Shown: positions 51,303-64,000 of the stretch, piece after piece
Position numbering within the stretch: position 1 is the first letter of the stretch
Layout: each line of letters opens with the position of its first letter
From: Puffinus mauretanicus
Lineage: Eukaryota; Chordata; Aves; Procellariiformes; Procellariidae
Direction of reading: 5' to 3'
Assembly (NCBI GenBank): GCA_023333565.1
Contig: JAJKFH010003701.1
Location: 186,001-250,000 of the forward strand
DNA length: 64,000 bases
The notes under the pieces: generated by a model
The model's input: only the letters and a program-made list of their open reading frames with translations
What the model was told of the DNA's origin: nothing
Databases searched by the model: none
Translations under genes and position numbers: made by a program

Positions 51303-52742
51303 ACTAACAACACATTTTCTAATGATTAGGGTCTATTTTTGTGCTTGCAATGTAAGTATCCAATATTTACAGTATAAATGCCCAGTACAGCAGTGTAAAT
51401 ATCCAATACAAAATCAAAACATATGTAGGTCACAGATTTTTTTTTATAAAAAGGAGTTCAAACACTTTTCTGGTGCACTGATGAGACTGCATCATTGATA
51501 AATAAGGACACAATATTTTGCATAGCTTTCCACATAACACCTCCACTTTAAACTGTGGTGTACTTGAATATTATGTTGTGGCATTATATTTGTATATTGC
51601 CTTGAAAATAAGAATAAAAAGTTCTGGTAGGTGCTTTTTAATCATCTCTGTATGTTCCAAGTCGAACAGCTGTTTAATAGCTGTTAAATTCATTTTTTAA
51701 AAAAGACTGCTACAAGTGGCTAAACTTGATTTGGCCATTCATAGAGTATCATTTGCCATGAGAATAGATCTACTTTCAAACCATCCTACTTTCACAAATT
51801 AAATGCATTTCATATCTCATGGCTTTGCAGCCATTACTTCTCCAGCCATAAATAGAAAGCTGGAGCTGAATGCACAGATCTGGTGTAAGTGGCATGGCAG
51901 TGTTTGTGCACAAAGGAGCAGGTCACGTATTGCAAAGAAAGTACTTGGAAGCATGAGACAAATGTCCTATTCATCTCCATCAGAGTAGGCCTTTCTTGCT
52001 CTCAGGAGCTACATCATAGGCTCTACAGCTTTCTTGTGCCCACTTGATTTGCCAGGGTTAATCTGTTCATAGACTATAGTTTTGTTTGCCCAAGAAAGTT
52101 GCATTTATCTTAACATCAAGCATTTTTATGCTGATTGGCTTGTCTTGTGTTTAAGACCATTTGAAATGTGTTAATTTTTGTTCTAACTTGAAGCGATTCT
52201 TGATCACTTTAAATGAAAACAAAATGAGTCTTGTACACAACCTCACAATCCTTGCATTGGCTTAAATAAACCAGTATGAAAAAATAAAAATAAAAATGAT
52301 AGTAGAATTCTATGATGATATCATCCACTAAGAACCAAACCTTGAAAACAACTATAGCAGTACTTTCAACACTATTGGAAACTGAGGAAGAGTGAGGAAT
52401 TTACAGCTAACGAATATTTCTTTGCCAACGCTAAAAAAAATCAAAACAAAACAAAAACCAAAAAAAATTGTTAATTTCAGGTTTCTGAGATGGTGTTACA
52501 AACCATACAGTATCAAAAACAGTAATAAAAGCTATAAAATGTAGCTTTGTGTCCTCATAAAATTTTAAGAAATATAAATTTGTGGGATAGTTAACATCCT
52601 TTATAATACAAAGATAACTATCACTTTTATTGTAACTGTAACATATGTGAGGATATTTGTTTAATTCCCCAGTTGTCAGACATGAGGTTGAAAGTTTTTA
52701 ATAGCCTCTGGGTATCAAATCTATAGCCTCAGGCTCATGTTT

Positions 52743-52770
52743 GTAATTTATTATGAGTAATTTATTATGA
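52743..52770. repeat. Perfect 14-bp tandem duplication
   Basis: GTAATTTATTATGA occurs twice without a gap at 52743-52756 and 52757-52770 with no mismatch. The lack of divergence suggests a recent event, possibly polymorphic. Each unit carries a TAATTT core. Confidence 0.9.
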
Positions 52771-55700
52771 AGAGAGAAAAAACAAGAATTGCCCAGTAGC
52801 TGTGAAAGCACATTTACATTATAATTATTAGGCACATAACAGCTTGAAAATAGATAAAAGGAATTTTAGAGTAGCATTGGCAGCAGCAATAGTATCGTCT
52901 GCTAAGATAAAGCAGAGAAATATAGCTCTGGAGAAATTACTTGTAAGGAGAGCAGTGGTTATAGTTGAAAGGTCATCCTCATCTCAGCTGCTGACTTGGT
53001 TGCAAAGTAAACCACTCTTGGGAAGTTGTGTGTAACTTAGAAACATCATCTTTCTGAGCTCTGTGTGGTGATAGTTACGCGTCAGAAAGAGTGGGGTTTT
53101 CAGGGCAAACTACTTTGGCATCAGTAGACCTGTAGGTGGTTTTTAATTTTGCTTTTCGTTTGAACGTTTCCACGTTCAGTAAACTCAATTTCAAAAAGGA
53201 ACTAATATTGCAAAGTATGTAGTAGTCCTCCCCTGAAAAAGAAACCCTATAGACTAGATTTCCCAGAAGATCTTGGCACTGAAGAGACCCCAAGTAACAG
53301 ATCACATTTTTTCCAAAGGGTCGGCATTCATTGCTTTCAGCAGGAGAACAGCTGAAAACCTTGTCCCTGTTATACAGTGGCTGAATCTCTGTTGCGACTG
53401 ATTATTCCCGGAGAGTTATGTTGGCATTTCCATGTATGTTCTCCACATTATAATATCTCAGTAACTAAGATGAAATCACACAAATAACCATTTAGGTAGT
53501 TAAGAAGATGACAGGTGTTTGCTTTCTGTATGTAATGCAGATTTACCTCTCTATTCACCTGTGGCATCTTAAATAACCACAGACATGTATGGCAGCCTGA
53601 GAGTTTCTGGGACTGTCCCCTGTGGTGATTTGTCTCCTCCCCCATCATTCACTTCCCCCGCTTTTTCTTGTCGTTTCTTCTGCTAAGGACTGCCATTCAT
53701 ACCTCGTAGTCCTGGGCACAGGAATGTGTCCTCAGAAGAACCCTGAATGCTTGCTCAGGGTCCTCATGCATGATGCTTTGTTGGAAGAATTATTTGCTGT
53801 CTTTCAAAAGTCCCGTGGTGCACTTCCACCAGTTGATGTAAGTTGGTATTTTTGTTCTCCCCCTGCTCCCCACCCTGGTCACTACAGCAATTCACTAGTG
53901 CTAATCATTGCTTCGGGTCCTGCCTTCTGGAGCAAACGTTGATACCCAAGATGCAGATTAAATTCAAGGTAGGAATATGGATCTCCTTTCTAATTGTGAA
54001 ATAGGGTTCAGGAATGGGGATATTTTGCCAGTACTTTGAAAACAGTGTGTCTGTTTTTTCCCCTTTCCTCAGAGTGAGAAATGTGCCATGAGTAAGACAT
54101 AGTTGTGCTCACAGATGTGTACCTGTTCAATTGTAAGACAGTTATCTCATCTCTGGTGCGCTCAGCAGAGTCTCTTTCCAGGTCACAGTGCTCTTATGGA
54201 GGTTCCACTGACCATCTTGCCAAAATAACTTCTGTGCTAAACCTCTGTTTTTTCTGTCACTGCAATGTACTGCAATCTGCATGTACCTGCTCCCATCAGG
54301 ATCCTTCAGAGGCAGGCTCGTAAGCTTTCAAGGTCCTGTGTGATTTCACGATTTCTGGGAAGTGTGGTACACAATGATATGTGTCTATGCATTACCTGGC
54401 TACAGCAGGAGTAGAGACCAATGCCTACCAAGGGGGTTTAAGAAGGAAGGATCAAACCTGTCCTTAGAGGCTATCACTAGAAATATACCTTTTAATTTTA
54501 TTTTATTTTTGTATTTGGCCATAGACAGACCACTTTTTTTTTTTTTTTTTAAGACTGGAAGAGCTAGAATATGTCCATTTTATTCCTGCAGTGAATCTCT
54601 CCTTATGCAACAATGACCTAGGGGAAAGCATATCCAACAAGGCAGTGAAATCTGCAAGTACACATCTGGGGATGGCAAGGGGACAATAACGTTCAAAATT
54701 ACTAGAATAAAGTAGGAGGCTGTGGCAGAAAGATGATGCATGCAATTCAATTCAGAATAAGTGAGAGCAATGAAACTACAAAGGAAAAACCAGAAGCAAA
54801 TAAGATTTTAAAAAGATGCTTATAACAGGACCCTAATCAAGATAATGGAAGTACTAAGCAAACCCTTAACATCATTCTCACAGATATTACACACCACTTG
54901 TCACATCATTAAATGCAATTTGGAAATGGTTGTCAGGTATACAGCAGGATCTGTGTTCTCTCTGTCTAAACAGAATACTCATAGGCTTTAAGTAGAAAAA
55001 AAAAAAAGTGCTGCTATTCAAGACATGGAATCTGATTAAGGGAAGCAGCCCTAGCCACTGCAGACCACTAAGTACATGCTTAAATGCCTTTCTGCACTGA
55101 AGCCTTCATTCTTTAATTCTGCTTCACTTTTATGAATGATTGTAAATACTTCCATTTACTCTACATCTTTAATAAGAAACTCTGAGTAGTAAAGCAAGCA
55201 CTTTTGTCAAGAATTAAAGCATATTTATTTCAGTTTATGGTGGTTTAATGTTACTCGTGATGAAAATGAACAGCATAGAAATGTTTTTCTTGAAGTCCCT
55301 TTTTTTCTCCAAGTTTCCAAGACATGTCTGTCTTAAAATACTCAGTCACGTTTCTATATCATGCTAAACAACTGTTCTCTGTTTCTGCTAATAGACATGA
55401 ACACACCTTGAGTGAGACTTAGAAGCAAATCAGCTTCATGTTGATTGGATACTTCAATTACTTAATTCACAAAGTAGTGGAAAAGCTATAATACATACCA
55501 CAGTGCAATGAATTTTTTGAACTACAAACACCCCATACGCCTTTCTAAACAAGACAAAACAGCAGAGGATAATAACCATTGCTACCTTCAATAACTTCTG
55601 TAGTGGTAATATTGATTTGTATTTTTAGGGGGCTGATTAGCAGAGATTTTGACTGTTTAGATGCACCCTTGACATGTGATTTTAGCGTATGCTGCATTTA

Positions 55701-58700
55701 ACTGAAACTCTTCCCTTCCTTTGGAATACATCTCAAAGTCATAGGTGAATTTGGGTTGCCTGCTATGTGCGACAGACTCATTCCTTCCTTTTACAATGGA
55801 AAGAGCATCAAGAACAGGGTGGCCAGACACGTATGTTTACTTTAAGGTATTAGGTTTTTTTCTGGTTTCTAGTGGAGGATATGAAATTCCCTATTTCTTG
55901 TACCCCGTGGATGCTCGCTGACCATATCCAACCCGTCTGATGAGTGCTTATTCCGAGTATTTGGAAGTACTGATTGTTACTGGCTTACCTCACAGAAAAA
56001 GCTTTAAGAGAGCAGACATATTTTGAACCAGGCTTGTGATGATTGCTGGCAGTGCAGAGAGATTCAGCGCTGCCTGTGGGGCAAAGCTGCCTGCATTGGT
56101 TTTTAATCACTGGTTTCTGAGGGGTGCTGCACTACCCACAGCATGGTGCCAGTGCTGCTCTTGGAGCGTGGAGGCCATTGCTTGCACAAGCTGAGCCCTG
56201 GCAGTGGGATAACCTTTGACTGCTGGGAGGATCTGAAACCTCTCCTACGCATGGTGCTGCTATTGTGCCCACTGGTAACCTGGTAGTCCCAGGTTCCCTT
56301 GGCTTGGCGCTGAGCTGATCATTTGCAGAGTGTGGCGTTTCAAAAACAGAATAAATTTGTAGCTTTGAGTTTTGGTACCACTTGGAAACTAAAGAGGTTT
56401 TGGTACAAGAGGATATGTCTTTGGGTCCATCCTTTCTGGTGTCCGAAGTTTCTGGCTCTCTGGTGCTGTTACAGGTAGAGTTTTTCCCCTCTGTGTTTCT
56501 ATTATGGTCCACAACTCCCTATACACATTCAGAAGTTGTCCTGTTCCCTTTGGTCATTTATTTATGTCAGTGGGAAAAAACCCACAAGTACTCATACTAA
56601 TCTGATACAGGGGACTTTTATAGCACTTCTGTCACCAAATCAGCTCTTGGACTACTGGATTTTGGCTGTTTGCCTGATGGTGGGAAAACCAACCATGACC
56701 TTTTCCTTCATGTGTGCTGTGGAAGAGTCTGGAGCCACCAATGAAGTGTCTGCTTTATTGGGTGGTGTCTACAAAAAATTTCTGTGACCCTCTCGTTATC
56801 ATAACATAAGACTTTAGTTGGTGTCTTGGGCAAAGATATAAGGATGGATATCAGCAATATGTTATGCATAGAATTTGTTTGAGACATCCCAAGGGAGGTA
56901 GAGTATGCCTGTATCATATGGGGAGAAAGCTCTTCTGTCAGTTGGCTTCTTTAACTTTTGTTTGAATTAGGCTGTGGGTCTGTGAGCATCTACTTACTAT
57001 ATACAGAAGGTCACTGTATTGTTCTAATTGGGCCCTGCCATGTAATTAGCTGCAACTTTTTAGAAATACTGATGTAAAGTCTCTTGTCTGCTATGGGAAG
57101 TTTGTCATTACCGAGTTAACTGTGTGCAGAAGAAGCTTTACAATGGTAACCTCCATACTACTGGTTTAAGAGTGCTTGAGACTATTTTGGGGAAAGCAAA
57201 TATGCTTAATTACCAAAAATCAATTACTGAAAAAAGCACCTGGGTGCCTAAAACAAAGTTTTAATGAGAATAAAATTGTCTAGGTAGAAGAAACCACTTC
57301 AGATATGAGAAGATTTTTTTTTATGTGAATAGCTATGAAAATAATTTACCTGAACTAATCATTATAGGTCAGGATCAAAATGTGAGAGATACTTCAGAGT
57401 ATAAAAAATAGATTAAATTATTAAAAAAGGAGTAATTTCTGTAAGAGCAGCTTGGGACAGAGGAAGTTGACTAATGTAATGCCACAGAATTGCCATTATA
57501 GGATGATTGCTGTTAATTTTTTGATTACCCAGTAATAGAACAAGCAGTACAGTGATTAACTGGCTCATAGAAAAATAGGGAGCAGTTAATCTGAAGCGGC
57601 ACTGTCATAAAATCCAGAAAAACTCTGAGCTGGATTGCTGCAGATAAGTAGCCACTGCATGTGCTATGTAGGGCGTATGAACTGAGGAGTAGCTTCCAGC
57701 AAAATGAATGTGCACCCAGCAGGGACCCAGAGCAAAAGAATTAAACAAATAGTGCCGGGCCATTATGGTGTACCATTGTGTCAGAGGTTTTAAAACAGTT
57801 GTTTTAATAATAAGCATCTTTGTACAGTCTTTCGTACCTGCCGTTTTAATCAATCTTTTATTGCAGAACAGAACAGATTGTATATGCAGAGCTAATCCTT
57901 TTGAAAGTCTGCCTGTTGGGCTTTTTTGCATACTGATCAGAAGCAGTGTGACAAAATCAGTAATTCCTACCTGACTATAGTTTGATAAGCAAGTTGGAAA
58001 GAGGAAAGAGAAGATGAGTACTTAGGTTTATTTTTGCTTTCTTTTAATTTAAGCAAATAATTTACTTTGTACTAAGTAAATGTTTTGAACATAAAGTAGA
58101 TTTTTTACTCTTTCTTCTACCATTGAGCATTGTTGCTTGTGTTTGAATTAAATGGCTATACATATGTCGTTGGAGCATAGTTGAGAAAACAATAGCTCTC
58201 TGTATGCCAGAGGTGAACCATTCTGTTGACAATAAAATATTCTTGGTAGCTGTCATTCCAGCCCAGCTGGTGGTGAGAATCACCTGAAAGTATAACTTTG
58301 CCTGATTTGTACACCTTACGCAGTTGTTATTCTGTCATAGGCAGAGGATGTTGCCACCTTCCTCCTCCCCGTTGTCATCCTCACTGGAAGAATACTGATA
58401 AATGTTCTTCCTCTTGCCACACATAATGGGACAATAAATCATGCTGCCCGAAATTTCTGCTGAATGATGGAGCCACTGTTGAAAACATCTCTGATACTCT
58501 CCCCTAAAAAACTGAGTTATAGGGGTACAGTGGAAATACTGGCCGATGGTGGTGTGGTTACTGTGAAATTATAGAACATAATTCTCGGTGTCCAAATCCC
58601 TGCCAGCTCAGTGCCATAAACCTGCAGTACCTAAAGCAATACCTAAGGTCCCCAACTGATGGCAGAAGCCAGTGAAGATACAGCAGACATTTCAGGTGAC

Positions 58701-59533
58701 TTACCTTACCCCATTACACGTGTCTTGCTTTGGCAGCTGCATGTTTGAGGGGAAAGCGTACTGTTAAATGAGCCTCAAGTGGTACGTAATTCAAAGTTGC
58801 AATGCGGACCGCAGTTTTAGGCATTGTCAGCTTCAGAGGTGTGTTACATTGGTTGCTTAGGTGAATGTTGAATATTCAAAAAATGGTCTGTTTGGGTCTA
58901 CACCCAAAGTTAGCACTTGCTGACACCTGCGTGTCTGTTTATCAAGCACTTATACCTATGTGCACTGGAGATAGTTTACTTGCACAAAACTCATTTAGAA
59001 ATAGTGCAGACTGCATGTTTACCTTTGGTAATTCATATGCTTGGAGGTTAATATTGGAAAAGGGGGTGAGCAGGTGTTGGTGGGAGCAACGCCACTCACG
59101 CACAAATGAGAGCTTGGCTTGGGACAACCTGGAAGCATTTTGAGGTTCACATTTTGGTGGTATTTACTTTTTATGGTCCTATATGAAAGCAAGATTAAAT
59201 AGCTTTGATTCTGAGAATGTTATTTTTATAGTTTGGCTTCTATCTATCACCCTTCTAAACTCTAAAATTTCCTTGGAAGAGATGATTCATTTGTTGTAGA
59301 TGAAGCCTCTATTAATTTTTTTTTTGTTCAAATCATATTTCCAGACACTTGGAGCATTCATTTTATTTCAAAGTAATGTAAAAGATTATGAAACATATAC
59401 AATACATAAACATTAACCTTTATTAACTGCTTTAACTAGTAAATAAATGGAGAAGAGAATGTTATCTTCTAGCAAACTCTTTACAATATCTGTACCTTGC
59501 AACTTTCCTTGTTTATGTTTCTTTAAATCTCTA

Positions 59534-60241
59534 GGCATCTGGAAAGCTGCCCGGAGGAAAAGGACCTGGGGGTGCTGGTTGACAGCCGGCTGAACATGAG
59601 CCGGCAGTGTGCTCAGGTGGCCAAGAAGGCCAATGGCATCCTGGCCTGTATTAGGAATAGTGTGGCCAGCAGGAGCAGGGAGGTGATCGTGCCCCTGTAC
59701 GCGGCACTGGTGAGGCTGCACCTCGAATACTGTGTTCAGTTCTGGGCCCCTCACTACAAGAAGGACATGGAGGTGCTGGAGCGTGTCCAGAGGAGGGCAA
59801 CGAAGCTGGTGAAGGGCCTGGAGCACAAGTCTTATGAGGAGCGGCTGAGGGAACTGGGGTTGTTTAGTCTGGAGAAGAGGAGGCTGAGGGGAGACCTCAT
59901 CGCGCTCTACAACTACCTGAAAGGAGGTTGTAGCGAGGTGGGGTTGGTCTCTTCTCCCAAGTAACTAGCGATAGGACAAGAGGAAATGGCCTCAAGTTGC
60001 GCCAGGGGAGGTTTAGACTGGACATTAGGAGGAATTTCTTTACTGAAAGAGTGGTCAGGCCTTGGAACAGGCTGCCCAGGGAAGTGGTAGACTCACCATC
60101 CCTGGAGGTATTTAAAAGACGTGTAGATGAGGCGCTTAGGGACATGGTGTAGTGGGCATGGTGTGTTGGGTTGACGGTTGGACTCGATGATCTTAGAGGT
60201 CTTTTCCAACCTCACTGATTCTATGATTCTATGATTCTATC
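59534..60241 (+). mobile_element. CR1 LINE, 3' 0.7 kb (+), with one frameshift
   Basis: The longest young CR1 copy here. It starts in the ORF2 region with KAAGKD-like coding (AGCTGCCCGGAGGAAAAGG) and keeps motifs [38 protein letters not shown] and [20 protein letters not shown]. It has a complete 3' UTR and ends in three ATTCTATG-type units (about 60218-60241). The main frame runs open from 59572 to 59964 and then breaks because GAGGTGGGGTTGG has four G after GAGGT, where the copy at 26814 has five: a one-base deletion at about 59940-59945. Downstream codons continue in another frame to the usual stop near 60150. A 5'-truncated, frameshifted copy cannot move by itself. Confidence 0.96.
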
Positions 60242-60277
60242 TTGTATTGTTGAAAAATACACTTTCATATTCGTTAT

Positions 60278-60843
60278 TATCGTGGTTTAACCCCAGCCAT
60301 CAACTACCCCACGCAGCCGCTCACTCACCCCCCCCTCCAGTGGGATGGGGAAGATAATTGGGAAGGCACAAGTAGGAAAACTCGCGGGTTGAGATAAAAA
60401 CAGTTTAATAATTGAAATAAAATGAAGTAGAACAGTAATAATAACAATGATAACAACAACAATAGCAGAATATACAAAGCAGGCAATGCACAATGCAACT
60501 GCTCACCGACCGCTGACTGCGTGTCATGAACAGGGGGTGAGCTGCCCCTGCCTCCCCCTTCAGCCCCGGTTTTTATACTGAGCGTGATGTCACATGGTAT
60601 AGAATACCCCATTGGCCAGCTGGGTCAACAACCCCGGCTATGCTCCCCCCCCTCCCCAGCTTCCCCTGCACTTGGCAGAGCATGGGAGGGCTGAAAAAAA
60701 AAGGTCCCTGGTGCACACACCACCCAGCACCAACCAAAGCATCAATGGGGCCATCAACGCTCCTCTCATACCAAACCCAAAACACAGCAGCCCCCCAAGC
60801 TACTGGGAAGAAAGTTAACTCTGTCCTAGCCGGAACCAGGACA
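60278..60843 (-). mobile_element. Solo LTR of the same ERVL-type family
   Basis: A 566-base element from TATCGTGG to CCAGGACA, aligned end to end with the LTR at 37126. The first dinucleotide is TA instead of the expected TG, a decayed terminus. Flanks are GTTAT (60273-60277) and ATTAT (60844-60848), a 5-bp target-site duplication with one mismatch. On the - strand a good TATA box is present (GTATAAAAACC, complement of 60569-60579), with ATTAAA as polyadenylation signal (complement of 60404-60409). Its promoter elements are better kept than in the 37126 copy. An AATAATAACAATGATAACAA stretch (about 60435-60470) is part of the LTR. No internal viral genes adjoin it. Confidence 0.92.
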
Positions 60844-60848
60844 ATTAT

Positions 60849-63800
60849 TTTTTCTGATTAACTGTGAGTTCTATCTAGAAACACCTTCAGGGCCTATTTT
60901 CTCATTGTTGCTAGGTAAAATAGAAAATCATTATAGTAAAGAGCAAATTTCATACGTTAAGACAAAACAGTATTTTGAAGTACCAGTTCTCAACATCACA
61001 CCCAATTTTTTGCTTATTTTAATGGAAAAAGCTAAAACTGGGAAGGGAGTTTATGAAGGCAGAAGAGCCTTTGTCTTTCTGAATGGCAGTCCTGTAACAG
61101 AATACATGAGAGATGGTCTTTCTCTTAACATTCAAAGTCTGTATTCATTTTACTGTTGGTCTGAGATTCTGCCAACACTGCAAAATAAAGAAGTGATCTC
61201 AGTATATATTTTCTCATATCTGTTGGTTTAGTTTAGTTACCCCAAGTGCAGCTAGCAGCAGAGCAAGATTTTCTTCAATTTGCGGTACCTGAGAAACAAA
61301 GGTAGTGTGGTGCGATCTCCCTGAGGTAGTTTCACCTGGTGCCAGTGCTTATAGCCCTCAAAAAACAAAGAAAATAATAAATATGCACTGCACTGTTACT
61401 AAGTAAATCATGCTAGGCCAGGAAGGCTGATATGCCTGGATTGCCAGGAGTTCACCGATAGTTTCGTATTGCCAGGTGAGCGTTGCTGGAGAGGATGAGT
61501 CACCTTCCCTTTCTGACCTGAGAGGCATCTGGGAGCTCGGAGAGCATCAGAGGAACCACTGACCCACACCCCCTGAGCTCCCCAGGGTCCAGGGTCATTC
61601 CTGGATTTCACTGTCAAGCAGTCAAGTCAAGAAAACTCCCGCAACCGGGCTGTATTTGCATGCCTCTGGTACTCCGCCTTGAGGAGGGCACGCCTCTGTT
61701 GTCCAGGACCTCCATGCATCGGAAAGACTGAGATGTGCTTGGGAGTGTCCCCTGCAAACACAGAAGGAAAATTTGGCGGTGTTCTACCCCTTCTCTGCTC
61801 TCCTCTGTTCCCTCTGACTGATTTTGATTACACATTGATCACTATGTTGCACCATTAAGCACCAGATATAACAGTTTTGCCCCCCAGCTACCAGTGCCAA
61901 CTGCATGTGGGATAACAACATGCAAATCATGTGGAGGGTGCATGCAAGCCACGTGTGAATAGATATTTTTAAAGTGCAGTTTAAATACTTCTTTAAGGTA
62001 ATAAATGGAAAATGAGTATAGGGTGAAAATGCAGAATAACACAGAAAACTTGGTGGCCTGAAAAATTTATATTGACTTGATACAAGGGATTTTATAGAAA
62101 GAGTTCAATGTGCAGTTCGTATTGAGCCAGTTTGAGGACCCTTATTTTAGAGCTGGAGGAGAAGGTGTAATTTCTACTGTGCTGATAATATGTTACCTGT
62201 TGAGCTGTGTGTAAACTGACCTTTTTTGGCTGGTCACATAGCAGCTGGGGTGCCATCTGCATAAAGTAAGATGGCAGGTGATGAGTGAGGGAAGAGCAAA
62301 TACTCTTAGCAGCAGCAGCAGCAGGAGCAGCAAGGAGGACCTTTCAGTTGTGTTTGCTTTACTTTTCCCGGTGTTTGTCAACAGCAGATGTGCTCAGGAA
62401 GTTTCAATCTTGGAAACTCGACTGGAAGGGAAGACGTGAGACTCATTGGGTGATTATTGATTTATAGCATCGAATAAAAAAAAAAGTCCACCTTGCAAAA
62501 ACCCAGCATAATAGGAGAAAAGCCAATGTTCTTTATTAATGACCTATTTCTTTCATACTGCTCTTGTATTTTTATTTAGATGTAAGTCAAGTTTATCACA
62601 GGCTTGTCTTACCCTTCAAATCATGCAGCTTAATCTGTATATTGAGAATTTTTTTACTATCATAAGAGTTATTGCTGTACATTGAATATTTTAACACATT
62701 CATATATTTTAGGTTACTAAAACCACAGAAAGCACTATTGCAACCTAAACAAAGTGTATTAAAATAGACTTATTATGGTTCCAATCCTTGCAAAAATTGT
62801 ATTAACTGATATTTTCACCTCAGAGATTCTTTCAGGGAAACTCAAAATTTTCCAATTTCCTTTTAATTATCATATAAATTAGCTATGCTTTTGGGAAGGG
62901 TGGAGTTGGAGGGTCAAATTGTAAAGGTTTTGGTTATTTCACTCAGTGGTAACATTTTAACATTAGCTACCATCCGTAGCAGAAAATGAGAGTGTAAATA
63001 TTCTTGTTGAGGCATATTCAAATGCCTCAGTGACAGGTCAAGAATAAAAATCTAATAGATATTTAGCCATTGCAGGCCCACACTGTAGATTACAAAATAT
63101 TAAAAGGTACAATCTTCTTCATAGCAAGGCAAGAGTAATATGAATGCAACAATTAAGTGTATGAAATGTGAAAATGAAAAAACTGTAGAATAGTAGAAAT
63201 GTCATCACTTTATGGAAAAATTACCAGCTACACAGGTTGTAACACTTAAATTGCAATTTTCAGTGCTGCTGTGTAACCTCATTTAGAATAACGTGAACAG
63301 GGGTTTTGGGAGGGGGATGTATTCCTGTATCAAAAACTTCAACAAAGAAATAATTTATGGAAGGAAAGCGCAGGGCCTGCATCGCCTTAGTGATTGCTCC
63401 TCTGCTTGTGAATATTAGAAGTGAAAGCTTTTTGCCTTGTGACCACAGAAGGAATGCTTCTATTTTGCAGCAAAACACCTGGTGGCCAAAGGATCTTCCT
63501 CTGTTCCTTTTGATCCACAGCAAACTTCATGCACAATTTGTGCCCCCAACAGTAATTTTCTATTATGAATGTGAGGAAATTTCCCACTACTCACTTGTTT
63601 GGTTTGCTTTATTTTTGCAGTATACAGCTAGTTAAAGCAACAGAGGTCCTCCAGACCTCTAGGAAAAGGTAAAAGGCACAAAGCCTTGTGCCTTAGGGAC
63701 AGCGGGTACCTCTCTGGACTGTCAGTGTGGGATTTAGCTCATCACATATAAACATCTACAGCGTAAATGCCTATCTCTGAGCTAGTCATCTTCTCATTAA

Positions 63801-64000
63801 AAGACAAGAGAAACAGATATTTCTAGGGTGTGATTTATCTTTTCAAGAGCAAGACATTTCTGTTTGATTAGAGAAATCATGTCCTAAAAGCATCTGTTTT
63901 TATCCATTTGGTTTCAAGCAAGCCTGGACTGAAGGGCTTCAGACATAGACATTAACAGTGAAGACGTAACATTAAGAGGAGATGAACCCTATTTTTGCTT
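60849..64000 (+). other. DSCAM: DSCAM intron, right end of window
   Basis: AT-rich intron with no gene or recognisable transposon. A 108-codon frame at 60905-61231 has no relatives I know. A short (AGC)n run lies at 62308-62324. The locally GC-richer stretch 61430-61700 has a few CpG but no gene structure. The intron continues beyond the window. Confidence 0.75.
62308..62324. repeat. Short AGC trinucleotide run
   Basis: About five perfect AGC units followed by an interrupted AGGAGCAGC. Trinucleotide runs of this length can vary between individuals. Confidence 0.8.

Larger units (their letters stand above)
42906..59533 (+). other. DSCAM: DSCAM intron, 16.6 kb without a recent mobile element
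   Basis: The longest stretch of the second half without a clear transposon. It is AT-rich with many A and T runs (for example 51268-51302 and 54534-54552). It holds a 16-base (43048-43079) and a 14-base (52743-52770) tandem duplication, a homeodomain/POU-motif cluster (48078-48228) and a possible ancient DNA-transposon end near 48556-48590. I looked for the next DSCAM exon, which should encode the second half of Ig domain 2 with a DxGxYxCxxxx-type motif, and did not see it. Short exons on an AT-rich background are easy to miss by eye. Confidence 0.75.

Noticed and set aside
60573..60861. Several Pro-rich frames on both strands
   Set aside because: They lie wholly or mostly inside the solo LTR, which is non-coding.

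Overview
This window looks like nuclear DNA from a bird, and nearly all of it is intron of one very large gene. The only protein-coding sequence I can support is a single 147-base exon at 816-962 (+). It has a clean acceptor and donor and encodes the start of an immunoglobulin domain that reads as the second Ig domain of DSCAM (Down syndrome cell adhesion molecule). Its residues fit DSCAM rather than the paralogue DSCAML1. The bird assignment rests on CR1 retrotransposon copies ending in the avian octamer repeat (ATTCTATG)n and on two solo LTRs of an avian endogenous-retrovirus family. The types of CR1 and LTR suggest a non-galliform bird, but that is inference.

Layout: 1-815 is the 3' end of the upstream intron, 816-962 is the exon, and 963-64000 is the 5' part of the next intron. 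I saw no second exon. DSCAM is known for introns of tens to hundreds of kilobases, so a 64-kb window with one exon is expected. The intron is AT-rich and full of homopolymer runs, and open reading frames in it are short and unrecognisable except where they lie in retrotransposon relics.

Mobile elements: three relatively young 5'-truncated CR1 copies on the + strand (about 20955-21222, 26814-27259, 59534-60241); one CR1 of another subfamily on the - strand (about 42182-42905); one much older CR1 relic on the + strand (about 33150-34245), recognisable only by a decayed reverse-transcriptase motif and 3' end; and two solo LTRs, both reading on the - strand (37126-37720 and 60278-60843). The first LTR has a perfect 5-bp target-site duplication and the second an imperfect one, which fits an ERVL-type element. 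Faint MIR/L2-type relics are also visible, best at about 39966-40135 and 25735-25930.

Other structure: two adjacent G-quadruplex motifs on the sense strand (37999-38069), a 55-base pure purine run (3741-3795), a poly(A)/poly(T) inverted pair (32819-32973), several short perfect or near-perfect tandem duplications, and a cluster of homeodomain/POU-like motifs (48078-48228). I found no RNA gene, CRISPR array, operon or convincing undescribed system. The most informative parts are the exon, the layers of retroelements of different ages, and the G4 cluster close to an LTR.
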